From positions 62,001 through 126,000 of the forward strand of contig NZ_CABFKH010000001.1 in NCBI RefSeq assembly GCF_901764975.1: a DNA stretch of 64,000 nt, read 5' to 3'. Both the position numbers and the translations under genes were made by a program. The first letter of the stretch is position 1; each line of letters opens with the position of its first letter. This document shows, in pieces, positions 38,766 through 46,126 of the stretch. Origin of the DNA: Actinobacillus indolicus (GTDB lineage Bacteria; Pseudomonadota; Gammaproteobacteria; Enterobacterales; Pasteurellaceae). The notes below the pieces were generated by a model, which saw only the letters and a list, made by a program, of their open reading frames with translations, was not told where the DNA came from and searched no databases.

Positions 38766-40610
38766 TTAAATCCAAAGTTTCTTCACGCGTTTGCCGCCGT
38801 AAACAAGGTTCACTAACATACGTGTCCCTGTAATTGCGGTAAACATAGAAATCATTACCCCTAATGCAAGGGTAACAGCAAAGCCTTTAACTGGGCCTGT
38901 ACCTACGGCATAGAGAATTAATGAAACTAAAACGGTTGTTAAGTTTGAGTCGAAGATACTGGTAAACGCACCGTTATATCCTTCATGAATCGCTTGTTGA
39001 ATAGATCGTCCATTACGGATTTCTTCTTTGATACGTTCATAAATCAATACGTTAGCATCAATCGACATACCTACCGCAAGCACGATACCTGCAATGCCTG
39101 GCATTGTGAGTGTTGCACCGATTAACGACATTAAACCTACGGTTAAAATTAAGTTTGCAAGTAATGCTGCGGTTGCAAATAAACCGAAGACTTTATAGAA
39201 CACCACACAGAATAAGATCGTTAAGCCTAAACCTAATAAACCTGCATCCATACCTTGTGCAACGTTATCTGCCCCCAATGATGCACCGATAGTACGTTCT
39301 TCAACAATCACGATAGGCGCAATTAATGCACCTGAACGTAGTAATACAGCAAGGTTTTGTGCTTCGGCGGCACTATTAATCCCTGTAATTTGGAAAGAGC
39401 TTCCTAAACGAGAGTTAATTGTTGCAACGTTAATCACTTCTTCATGTTTTTCTAAGATTACCTTACCATTTGCATCACGGCGACCAGAGTCTTTAAATTC
39501 ACTATAAAGCGTTGCCATAGGTTTACCAACAGCGGATTTAGTCGCATTTGACATTAAATCACCGCCAGCAGCATCAAGATTGATACTAACATTTGGTAAA
39601 CCACGCTCATCTTTTCCAGATGTCGCATTAATAATATGTTCACCGCCTAAGATAGTTTTACGATAGAGAACGGTTGGTACACCATCACGGCTATGTTTGA
39701 TCTCTGAATCAGCAGGAACAATACCTCGGCTTGCAGATTCAACGCTTGCAGTCGTGTTAACTAAACGAAATTCTAGTGTTGCAGTTGCCCCTAAAATTTC
39801 TTTTGCACGAGCGGTATCTTGTACGCCCGGTAATTCCACTACGATACGATCTGCACCTTGACGCTGAATAGTTGGTTCAGAAACCCCTAACTCTTCGACA
39901 CGCTTACGAATGATCGACAAGTTCTGTTCAATCGCGAGATCTCTTGATTCCGCTAAACCTTGTGCTGATTGGGTAAAACGCACAACGGTTGGAGAAACAA
40001 AAGTCGCTTCTAAGCTTGGATTTGTTCGGCGAATATAACGAACGGCTTTATCTGCAGTGTCTGTATCATTAAATTCTACTTCGTTAGCAAAATTCTCTGC
40101 TTTTTTAACTGATTTATACTGCCATTTTTCTTTACGGAAATCGTTGCGTAGTGTGTCTAGTAGCTGCTCTTGCTGTTTAGTCAGCGCGGTGTTCATATCC
40201 ACTTCCATTAAGAAGCGAACACCACCTCGTAAATCCAAACCACGTTTCATTGGCTCACCACCAATGGATCTCAGCCACTCAGGCGTTGCTGGTGCAAGGT
40301 TTAATGCAACGGAATAATTGTTACCTAATACTTCAGCAATTTTTTCTTTAGCAGGAAGTTGTTCTTCGTCTTTGTTTAAACGAACGAGAATAGAACCATT
40401 TTCAAGAATTGCTGATTTAGGTGTGATATTTAATGTATTGAGTGCAGAATGCACTTGGGTGAGCGTCTCTTGTGACGCTTGTTGACCGCGCGTACCTGAA
40501 ATTTGTACCGATGGGTCTTCACCATATAAATTTGGAAGGGCGTATAAAGCACCAATGGCGACCACAAGGATCACCATTAGGTTCTTCCAAAGAGGGAAAC
40601 GGTTTAACAC
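38766..40610 (-). CDS. secD: Protein translocase subunit SecD
   Basis: SecD is the large subunit of the SecDF export motor. The 614 residues show an N-terminal membrane segment, the motif RGLDLRGGVRFLMEVD (about 120-135), a large periplasmic P1 domain, the VVELPGVQD segment, and the C-terminal membrane half with GMSIDANVLIYERIKEEIRNG carrying the conserved Asp of the proton path. It lies between yajC (28-base gap) and secF. Confidence 0.98.
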   Translation of the reverse strand: MLNRFPLWKNLMVILVVAIGALYALPNLYGEDPSVQISGTRGQQASQETLTQVHSALNTLNITPKSAILENGSILVRLNKDEEQLPAKEKIAEVLGNNYSVALNLAPATPEWLRSIGGEPMKRGLDLRGGVRFLMEVDMNTALTKQQEQLLDTLRNDFRKEKWQYKSVKKAENFANEVEFNDTDTADKAVRYIRRTNPSLEATFVSPTVVRFTQSAQGLAESRDLAIEQNLSIIRKRVEELGVSEPTIQRQGADRIVVELPGVQDTARAKEILGATATLEFRLVNTTASVESASRGIVPADSEIKHSRDGVPTVLYRKTILGGEHIINATSGKDERGLPNVSINLDAAGGDLMSNATKSAVGKPMATLYSEFKDSGRRDANGKVILEKHEEVINVATINSRLGSSFQITGINSAAEAQNLAVLLRSGALIAPIVIVEERTIGASLGADNVAQGMDAGLLGLGLTILFCVVFYKVFGLFATAALLANLILTVGLMSLIGATLTMPGIAGIVLAVGMSIDANVLIYERIKEEIRNGRSIQQAIHEGYNGAFTSIFDSNLTTVLVSLILYAVGTGPVKGFAVTLALGVMISMFTAITGTRMLVNLVYGGKRVKKLWI

Positions 40611-40638
40611 AATAAGTCCCCTTTCTCAACGGAAAGAA

Positions 40639-40932
40639 TTAAAGAGATTTGAGTGAACCTTTTGGTAACACTGCAACCACGAAATCACGTTTGATCGTCA
40701 CTTCAGTTGTATCATTTAATGCGATAACAATATTGTCGCTATCTGCGGTCACTTTGCTGATTTTACCGATTAAACCACCGCTTGTTAGCACTTCGTCACC
40801 TTTTGATAAACCCGCTAAAAGCTCACGTTGTTGTTTTTGACGTTTTGCTTGTGGACGATAAATCATGAAATAGAAGATAAGACCGAAAACAATCAGAATA
40901 AAGATCATTTCCATTCCGCCGCCTTGTTGCAT
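40639..40932 (-). CDS. yajC: Sec translocase accessory subunit YajC
   Basis: YajC associates with SecDF and YidC in the inner membrane. The 97 residues begin with a membrane segment (MEMIFILIVFGLIFYFMIYRPQAKRQKQ), the hallmark of the family, followed by the cytoplasmic domain DEVLTSGGLIGKISKV. It is the first gene of the yajC-secD-secF unit. The usual upstream neighbours queA and tgt are not here: the 210 bases before it separate it from divergent ytfJ. Confidence 0.96.
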   Translation of the reverse strand: MQQGGGMEMIFILIVFGLIFYFMIYRPQAKRQKQQRELLAGLSKGDEVLTSGGLIGKISKVTADSDNIVIALNDTTEVTIKRDFVVAVLPKGSLKSL

Positions 40933-41142
40933 ATAAACTCCTTAAAAATGAATATGTTATAAACTAAAATAGATTTTTCCAACATCATAGGAAAAACGCA
41001 CAATAAAATAGCACAAAATCAAAGATTAAACGAGTAGAAATTCAGGAAATAAACTCATCGGCTCTGTTTAAATGATTTTTTATTGTATGGTGGCTAGATA
41101 TTGTTTCAATTTACTTTAAATTCAATAGTAAAAGGATAAAAA

Positions 41143-41703
41143 ATGAAAAAAATTGTATTACAAGCGGGTATTTTTAGCTTATTTTTTGCAAATGTCGCCT
41201 TAGCGCATAACGTTCAGATCAATAAAACCTTGCCTAATGTCGTAGTTGCACAAGATGGCGAGTTAATTGCCAATGGTAAAAAAGTGGATTATCGTCAATG
41301 GCAGTCATCATCTTTAGCAGGAAAAGTGAGAATAGTTCATCATCTTGCGGGCAGAAGTAGTGTGAAAGAAAAAAATCAGCCATTGATGGATGCGATTAAA
41401 AATGCAGGTTTTGATCGTGCTAAATATCAAACCACAACGATCATTAATGCCGATGATGCGATTGTTGCCACGGGTGCATTTGTCAAGAGTAGTGCGGAAG
41501 ATGGCAAGTTAGATAACCCACATTCACAAGTTGTACTTGATCAAAAGGGCAGTGTGAAAAATGCGTGGAAATTAAAAGAAAAAGAGAGCTTTATTGCGGT
41601 CTTAGATAAAAATGGCAAAGTGCAATTTACATCAGAAGGAAAATTATCACCTACACAGAATCAGCAAGTGATTGATTTAGTGAAAAAACTCATTGCACAA
41701 TAA
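41143..41703 (+). CDS. ytfJ: YtfJ-family periplasmic protein
   Basis: A 186-residue protein with a signal peptide cleaved after about residue 21 (MKKIVLQAGIFSLFFANVALA, then HNVQ). The mature part follows the YtfJ family (LAGKVRIVHHLAGRSSVKEKNQPLMDAIK, YQTTTIINADDAIVATGAFVK), a thioredoxin-like fold without a catalytic CxxC. The E. coli protein is periplasmic and of unknown function. RBS aaagga precedes the ATG. It is divergent from yajC and ends in a terminator. Confidence 0.93.
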   Translation: MKKIVLQAGIFSLFFANVALAHNVQINKTLPNVVVAQDGELIANGKKVDYRQWQSSSLAGKVRIVHHLAGRSSVKEKNQPLMDAIKNAGFDRAKYQTTTIINADDAIVATGAFVKSSAEDGKLDNPHSQVVLDQKGSVKNAWKLKEKESFIAVLDKNGKVQFTSEGKLSPTQNQQVIDLVKKLIAQ

Positions 41704-41723
41704 GATATGATATGAATGAAATG

Positions 41724-41752
41724 GGATGCGAGTTGCATCCTATTTTTATTGG
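41724..41752. terminator. Terminator between ytfJ and ruvX
   Basis: ggatgc (41724-41729) and gcatcc (41735-41740) form a short stem, followed by tatttttatt on the + strand. Confidence 0.75.
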
Positions 41753-42159
41753 TTTTCAAACCAGCTTTCTAAAATCAGACAAGCAGAAATCGAATCGACT
41801 TTATCTTTTTTTAAGGCTTTGAAACCACCCCGAGAAAAAATTTCCGCTTTAGCTTCTACGGTGGTAAGCCGTTCATCTTGCATTTCCACGGGTAAATTGA
41901 AACGTCCATTAAGACGGTTTGCGAACTTTTTAGCACGTTGCGTTAAAGGCTGTTCAGTACCATCCATATTGAGTGGTAAACCAACAACCAAGAGATCGGG
42001 TTGCCATTCAGCAATCACTTTACCAATTTGATCCCAATTTGGAATACCATCTTGAGCTTTAAATGAGGGCAGACCTTGTGCCGTGCCTGTAATACTTTGT
42101 CCGATAGCGCAACCAATACTATTTGTACCGAAGTCAAAGGCAAGAATGGTTTGGCTCAT
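41746..42159 (-). CDS. yqgF: RuvX/YqgF RNase H-fold nuclease
   Basis: A 137-residue cytoplasmic protein of the YqgF family, named as a putative Holliday junction resolvase and implicated in 16S rRNA 5' processing. The N-terminal [17 protein letters not shown] holds the first catalytic Asp; [29 protein letters not shown] and [14 protein letters not shown] carry the remaining acidic residues. Its ATG overlaps the yqgE stop (TAATG), the usual coupling of these genes. Confidence 0.95.
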   Translation of the reverse strand: MSQTILAFDFGTNSIGCAIGQSITGTAQGLPSFKAQDGIPNWDQIGKVIAEWQPDLLVVGLPLNMDGTEQPLTQRAKKFANRLNGRFNLPVEMQDERLTTVEAKAEIFSRGGFKALKKDKVDSISACLILESWFENQ

Positions 42160-42716
42160 TAGGCTCTCCCTGCTTTTGCGAGAATACCTTCGATGCCCAG
42201 TAGCGCATTCGCTTCACTCCAGCGATCTAAATAGCCTGTTTCAAATAAAATTTTATTGGAAGCAGGTGCCGTCACCCAATAATTTCGAGCAATTTCTTGT
42301 TCTAATTGGTCGGCTTTCCAAGTACAGCACCCTAAACAAACAATAAAATGCTCTGGTGCATTCTCTTTACCAAAGGTATCTAAAATATCTCCAGAAGTGG
42401 TTAGCATCAGCTCATCTGCAGTCGGATAACTATGTAAGAACAGTTGATCCGTTGCGGTGTGTAAAATAAATCCCCGCTCTTGCCCAACAGGACCGCCACT
42501 AAGCACTAATTGATCTTTTGTGTAATTGCGCTCATTTGCCATGAGAAAATCCATTTTAGCGAGTAATTCCATGACGGATAAATCCGTAGGGGAATTAATC
42601 ATAATCCCCATTGCACCTTGTTCATTATGCTCGCAGATATAAATCACAGAACGATCAAAATAGTCGTCATTCATATCGGGGGTGGCAATAAGAAATTGAC
42701 CTTGTAAATTCATCAT
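42159..42716 (-). CDS. yqgE: UPF0301 protein YqgE (AlgH family)
   Basis: A 185-residue cytoplasmic protein of the YqgE/AlgH family, whose biochemical role is unknown. The signature [40 protein letters not shown] is intact, as is [18 protein letters not shown]. Two ATGs follow the rsmE stop directly (TAG ATG ATG); either could start. It sits in the rsmE-yqgE-yqgF cluster seen across gammaproteobacteria. Confidence 0.95.
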   Translation of the reverse strand: MMNLQGQFLIATPDMNDDYFDRSVIYICEHNEQGAMGIMINSPTDLSVMELLAKMDFLMANERNYTKDQLVLSGGPVGQERGFILHTATDQLFLHSYPTADELMLTTSGDILDTFGKENAPEHFIVCLGCCTWKADQLEQEIARNYWVTAPASNKILFETGYLDRWSEANALLGIEGILAKAGRA

Positions 42717-43451
42717 CTAACTTAAATCTCCATAAAGCAGTTGTAATGCTGTAATGGTCGCAAGAGAAGCGGTTTCCGTTCTTAAAATTCGCTTGCCGAG
42801 CAGAACTTCCGTGAAATTTTCAGTTTCTGTCATGGCAATTTCTTCCGGTGATAGCCCGCCTTCAGAACCAATCAGCAATCGAATACCTTCTTTGGGTACA
42901 TTAGGCAGAGATTTCAAGGTATATTTGGCTCGTGGATGCAGATTCAGTTTTAACATACCGTCTTGTTCTTTACACCAATCTGTCAATTTCATGATTGGAC
43001 GAATTTCTGGAATAACATTACGCCCACATTGTTCACAAGCAGAAATCGCAATTTTTTGCCATTGCTGAATCTTTTTGTCTTGGCGTTCACCGTCCAGTTT
43101 AACGCCACAGCGTTCAGACCATAAAGGTGTGATAGTCGTAACACCGAGTTCAACCGATTTTTGAATGGTAAACTCCATACGATCGCCACGAGAAATCACT
43201 TGACCTAAATGGATCGGGAGTGAAGATTCACGATCATCGAATTGACTTTGCGTGATCTTAACGCTGATCTGCTTTTTACTCACCTGATCAATGATCCCAT
43301 TAAAAATGTGATTAGAACCATCAAATAAGACAAGCTCATCACCTTCATTCATTCTCAAAACACGTCCAACATGGTTGGTCGCATCTTCACTTAAAATGCA
43401 GTGCTGTTTACCCAATAGTTGTTCTGGGTGATAGATTCTTGGAATTCTCAT
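42717..43451 (-). CDS. rsmE: 16S rRNA m3U1498 methyltransferase RsmE
   Basis: RsmE methylates N3 of U1498 in 16S rRNA using S-adenosylmethionine. The 244 residues show an N-terminal PUA-like domain ([25 protein letters not shown]) and the C-terminal SPOUT domain with the knotted SAM site [16 protein letters not shown] and [20 protein letters not shown]. The start at 43451 gives the usual [13 protein letters not shown]-terminus. It heads a three-gene unit with yqgE and yqgF. Confidence 0.97.
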   Translation of the reverse strand: MRIPRIYHPEQLLGKQHCILSEDATNHVGRVLRMNEGDELVLFDGSNHIFNGIIDQVSKKQISVKITQSQFDDRESSLPIHLGQVISRGDRMEFTIQKSVELGVTTITPLWSERCGVKLDGERQDKKIQQWQKIAISACEQCGRNVIPEIRPIMKLTDWCKEQDGMLKLNLHPRAKYTLKSLPNVPKEGIRLLIGSEGGLSPEEIAMTETENFTEVLLGKRILRTETASLATITALQLLYGDLS

Positions 43452-43490
43452 GTTATTTCTATGTTGAGCGCTCTATGTTGAGCGGTTGAA

Positions 43491-43548
43491 ACAAGCGGTG
43501 AGATTGCTCTCTTTTTTTGCAAAAAAGCGCAAAGATCTGACCGCTTGT
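43491..43548 (-). terminator. Hairpin of two facing uptake signals behind yajG
   Basis: acaagcggtgagat (43491-43504) pairs with atctgaccgcttgt (43535-43548) with one mismatch. The inner part (cttttttttgc / gcaaaaaag) pairs too. It lies between yajG and rsmE. Confidence 0.75.
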
Positions 43549-43555
43549 CTTGGCA

Positions 43556-44143
43556 TTATTTGAATTGGTGAATGGCGTTGCCAACTTCGTTGTCATTGTA
43601 GATCGCATAAATTGCGTCGTTATACGCTTGCCCTAGCACTTTATGGATCTCGTTGTTATCTGCACCGAACGCACCTTCATATCCACGTGATGTATTAAAG
43701 TTTTTCGTAAAGTTACCACGAGCACCTTGTACCACCACTTCAACATTCACATTGGCAGTGACTTTATAGCGAAGATTGCCTTGCTCAACATCGGCAAAGA
43801 ATTTACGAATGTTCACAATGACGTTCGCATTACCTGCACCGTTAACTACGGTGAAGCCTTTGCTGTTTAAATTTTGTTGCATCGCTTGTTGGAAAAGTTG
43901 TGTCACACTTGGTACTGCGGTTAAGCGATTCACATTTCCTGCACTGGTATAGCTTGCCACTTCCGCTGAAGTTCGTAAGTCTTGTGTGCTAACGTTAACT
44001 AATGCAGTTTGATTGTTGGTATTAAACATTGCTGTTGGCGCAGGTGTGGTAAATGTCAACGTATTAGACTGACTTTGACAACCTGCGAGTAAAGCAGCAG
44101 TTAGGGTTGTTACAGCTAAAATCACTTTTTTATTTAATTTCAT
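43556..44143 (-). CDS. yajG: YajG-type lipoprotein
   Basis: A 195-residue protein with lipoprotein signal MKLNKKVILAVTTLTAALLAGC (lipidated Cys at about 22). The mature part has the YajG-like pattern of a short alpha/beta domain (SVTQLFQQAMQQNLNSKGFTVVNG, ANVIVNIRKFFADVEQGNLRYKVTANVNVEVVV). The ATG at 44143 follows GAAGGA; the frame is open five codons further. E. coli YajG is an outer-membrane lipoprotein of unknown role, encoded next to bolA and ampG. Here it is divergent from bolA, which supports the call. Confidence 0.88.
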   Translation of the reverse strand: MKLNKKVILAVTTLTAALLAGCQSQSNTLTFTTPAPTAMFNTNNQTALVNVSTQDLRTSAEVASYTSAGNVNRLTAVPSVTQLFQQAMQQNLNSKGFTVVNGAGNANVIVNIRKFFADVEQGNLRYKVTANVNVEVVVQGARGNFTKNFNTSRGYEGAFGADNNEIHKVLGQAYNDAIYAIYNDNEVGNAIHQFK

Positions 44144-44225
44144 GATAGATTCCTTCATTATGTGAGTAGAAATGTATTAAAGTATAGTATCATCTGCAAA
44201 AATTGCCAAATAGGAGAGAATAAAA

Positions 44226-44537
44226 ATGTCAGTTGAACAGATTATTGTGACAAAATTGCAAGCGCAATTTGCACCAGAAGCCCTTTATATTGAAAACGAA
44301 AGCCATCGCCATAGTTCTGGACGAGGGGCAGAGTCGCATTTCAAAGTGACCATGGTAACAGACGTATTTAAAGGCAAGCGAGCCGTTGCTCGTCACCAAG
44401 CGGTTTATGCCTGTTTAGCCGAAGAATTACAAAATGGCGTTCATGCACTAGCGTTACATCTTTATACCCCTGAAGAGTGGGCGGATAGAAACGAACAAAT
44501 TCCAGCTTCTACAAATTGTCTAGGGCATGGGCACTAA
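44226..44537 (+). CDS. bolA: BolA-family protein
   Basis: BolA works with monothiol glutaredoxin in iron-sulfur cluster handling and influences cell shape. The 103 residues align with E. coli BolA along the whole length: ESHRHSSGRGAESHFKVTMVTDVFKGKRAVARHQAVYACLAEELQNGVHALALHLYTPEEW. The invariant His of the RHQ and VHALALH segments and the C-terminal Cys are present. RBS aggaga lies just before the ATG. The neighbour yajG is shared with E. coli. Confidence 0.95.
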   Translation: MSVEQIIVTKLQAQFAPEALYIENESHRHSSGRGAESHFKVTMVTDVFKGKRAVARHQAVYACLAEELQNGVHALALHLYTPEEWADRNEQIPASTNCLGHGH

Positions 44538-44567
44538 TTAAATTATTTTTCTTAATGAAGAAAATAC

Positions 44568-44596
44568 TTGATTAGACTGTAAAAAATCAGTATAGT
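44568..44596 (+). promoter_or_regulatory. Promoter of the tRNA-Ser gene
   Basis: ttgatt (44568-44573) and tatagt (44591-44596) are 17 bases apart. The following tcgcacg is a GC-rich discriminator typical of stringently controlled stable-RNA promoters. It implies a leader of roughly 40 bases before the mature tRNA. Confidence 0.75.
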
Positions 44597-44610
44597 TCGC
44601 ACGTCTTTCA

Positions 44611-44636
44611 AATGTGCATTTTAATGCACATTTTTT
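44611..44636 (+). terminator. Hairpin with U-tract between tRNA promoter and tRNA
   Basis: aatgtgcatt (44611-44620) pairs with aatgcacatt (44623-44632), followed by ttttatt. It probably ends bolA transcripts, yet it lies downstream of the apparent tRNA promoter. Confidence 0.7.
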
Positions 44637-44644
44637 ATTGATTC

Positions 44645-44734
44645 GGTGAGATGTCCGAGTGGTTGAAGGAGCACGCCTGGAAAGCGTGTATATGGGAAAC
44701 TGTATCGAGGGTTCGAATCCCTCTCTCACCGCCA
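44645..44734 (+). tRNA. tRNA-Ser (anticodon GGA)
   Basis: The acceptor arms ggtgaga and tctcacc pair fully. The D-arm tccgagtggttgaagga, anticodon loop cctggaaag with anticodon GGA, a long class II variable arm (tatatgggaaactgtatc), the T-loop gggttcgaatccc and an encoded GCCA end are all present. It reads UCC and UCU codons. The sequence closely resembles E. coli serW/serX. It has its own promoter and a terminator at 44822-44850. Confidence 0.98.
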
Positions 44735-44821
44735 TTCAGTATTAGAGAGATTCCTTACTGTTTTCATAGATATTTCCTTGGTTAAGTTAAAGTATTTATA
44801 CTTTTTTCTTTTTTAGTTTTA

Positions 44822-44850
44822 TCCCTAAACGAAAGTTTAGGGATTTTTTT
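44822..44850 (+). terminator. Rho-independent terminator downstream of tRNA-Ser
   Basis: tccctaaac (44822-44830), loop gaaa, gtttaggga (44835-44843), then ttttttt. It lies 88 bases after the mature tRNA 3' end. Confidence 0.9.
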
Positions 44851-44866
44851 ATCTCTAAAAAACAAA

Positions 44867-44884
44867 AGGCATCTTGCGATGCCT
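44867..44884 (-). terminator. Terminator of the NlpE-like lipoprotein gene
   Basis: On the - strand aggcatc and gatgcct form a 7-bp stem with a gcaa tetraloop; the tail tttgttttt lies at 44856-44866. Confidence 0.8.
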
Positions 44885-44890
44885 AGTGAA

Positions 44891-45262
44891 TTATTTTGCT
44901 ACTTTCTGTAATTTGTAGTTGTGCTGGCTTTTGATGGTATTGCCTGATGCATCACAAAATTCAACAAAGGTATCAGCAACTTTCAATGCTAAGTTATCTG
45001 AGTTTGTTAAACGAATTACGCCAGATTTGTTACTATCCCAAGTATAAGTCCCTTTTTCAGTAAAGGGATGCTGTTCTTTGTTTTTGAAGTAAACGGTATT
45101 GTATTGATAGGTTTTATCACTGTTTAATACTAATTCAGCTTCAATTTTCTCACAATCTGCGCATGGTAATGTTCCTTGATAAGTGCCAGAAACATTTTTC
45201 TGTGGCAAAATAGAACAAGCACTTAACATTGCAACAAGCGTAGCGAATGCGATTTTTTTCAT
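44891..45262 (-). CDS. NlpE-like lipoprotein (N-terminal domain only)
   Basis: A 123-residue lipoprotein with signal MKKIAFATLVAMLSAC (lipobox LSAC). The mature part matches the NlpE N-terminal barrel (VSGTYQGTLPCADCEKIEAELVLNSDKTYQYNTVYF...EKGTYTWDSNKSGVIRLT), including the CxxC motif PCADC. E. coli NlpE is an outer-membrane sensor of copper and surface contact that signals to Cpx; it has an additional C-terminal OB domain that is lacking here. The function here is inferred only from the fold. Confidence 0.85.
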   Translation of the reverse strand: MKKIAFATLVAMLSACSILPQKNVSGTYQGTLPCADCEKIEAELVLNSDKTYQYNTVYFKNKEQHPFTEKGTYTWDSNKSGVIRLTNSDNLALKVADTFVEFCDASGNTIKSQHNYKLQKVAK

Positions 45263-45280
45263 TGTAATATCCTCTTTCGT

Positions 45281-45589
45281 TTAAACAGATTTAAAGTTTG
45301 GATTCACCTTAAATTGTAATTCCGTCACTTGTGGAAAATCTGTTTGAATAAGTTTAAGCAAAGAAGTTTGCTGTAACAATAATCCTTGGAGAATCGTAGC
45401 ATTTTGTACTTCGAATGTCAGTAGATTATCGGATAAATTTAAAATTCGGTAAAAATGGCGATATTGCTCTGGCAACAAATGCTGAATTTTTTGATTCAAT
45501 GCATTTAGTTCATTCGCTCGTTGGACAATTTTAGTCAGACTAGAGTTCTGCAAAATTTCATGGATATTTTTAGTTGCTGAATTTTTCAT
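45281..45589 (-). CDS. dciA: DciA-family protein (DUF721)
   Basis: A 102-residue protein with the DUF721 pattern: NIHEILQNSSLTKIVQRANELNALNQKIQHLLPEQYRHFYRILNLSDNLLTFEVQNATILQGLLLQQTSLLKLIQ. DciA is the ancestral loader of the replicative helicase DnaB, present where DnaC is absent. Its position divergent from the secM-secA locus is a common arrangement in gammaproteobacteria. It starts 106 bases from secM. Confidence 0.82.
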   Translation of the reverse strand: MKNSATKNIHEILQNSSLTKIVQRANELNALNQKIQHLLPEQYRHFYRILNLSDNLLTFEVQNATILQGLLLQQTSLLKLIQTDFPQVTELQFKVNPNFKSV

Positions 45590-45694
45590 CTTTTGTACGT
45601 TTATCTCTTGTTTTTAGGGAGTTTGCCCCAATTAACTGAGCCATTCTACAAAAATTGTCGTATAATCGACATTATTTTTTTTATTGAGTTCTAA

Positions 45695-46024
45695 ATGAAT
45701 TTTTTTCGTCACTTTCATAAACCTGCATTTTTATCGCAATTCCTACTAGGAATCGTTGCGATTTTTGCGTTGCCTACGGTTCAGCCGTTAGCAAATGAAA
45801 GTGAAACATTGCCTACAAATCAGCTTGTATTACGTTTAAGTGATTTTTCTTCAGTTCAAAAAGTAGAGCTAGAGTCGGCACATTTATTGCATTTAGAACA
45901 ACAACCTCTCGTTATTCCCACAAAACAAGCGGTGATTTTTTGCGAGTTTTTTGCAAAATCATACCGCTTGTATCAAGTGTCTAATCCGCCGATTCGGGCT
46001 GGACCTATTTTTGATTTAGCTTAA
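45695..46024 (+). CDS. secM: Secretion monitor SecM (short form with C-terminal arrest motif)
   Basis: SecM is a short-lived exported peptide whose stalled translation exposes the secA ribosome site when export is slow. This 109-residue protein has a long N-terminal export signal (residues 1 to about 33; hydrophobic core AFLSQFLLGIVAIFALP) and ends SNPPIRAGPIFDLA. IRAGP (100-104) is the core of the E. coli arrest sequence, and like E. coli the protein stops a few residues after the Pro. Overall similarity is otherwise low, and it is much shorter than E. coli SecM (170). A tataat lies at 45661-45666. The position directly before secA supports the call. Confidence 0.88.
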   Translation: MNFFRHFHKPAFLSQFLLGIVAIFALPTVQPLANESETLPTNQLVLRLSDFSSVQKVELESAHLLHLEQQPLVIPTKQAVIFCEFFAKSYRLYQVSNPPIRAGPIFDLA

Positions 46025-46047
46025 ATAACTCTTTGTAGGGGGGCTTG

Positions 46048-46098
46048 ACCCACCATTTCAATCCATATTTTAGTGGTGGGTAAAACCTCACCCAATAA
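46048..46098 (+). promoter_or_regulatory. secM-secA intergenic hairpin
   Basis: acccacca (46048-46055) pairs with tggtgggt (46074-46081). The latter arm can alternatively pair with acctcaccca just downstream (46085-46094). The secA start is at 46127, with a weak site ctggaa. In E. coli, SecM stalling melts such a structure to free the secA ribosome site. Confidence 0.55.
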
Positions 46099-46126
46099 CT
46101 CTTTTTATTAACTGGAAAAAATTGAT

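Noticed and set aside
41726-42031. A 101-codon + strand frame antisense to ruvX
   Set aside because: It overlaps a well-recognised gene on the other strand and has no ribosome-binding site or homology pattern.
43460-43484. Short direct repeat tatgttgagcg before rsmE
   Set aside because: There are only two copies of 11 bases in a spacer, with no coding or regulatory context; it is probably a chance or slippage duplication.
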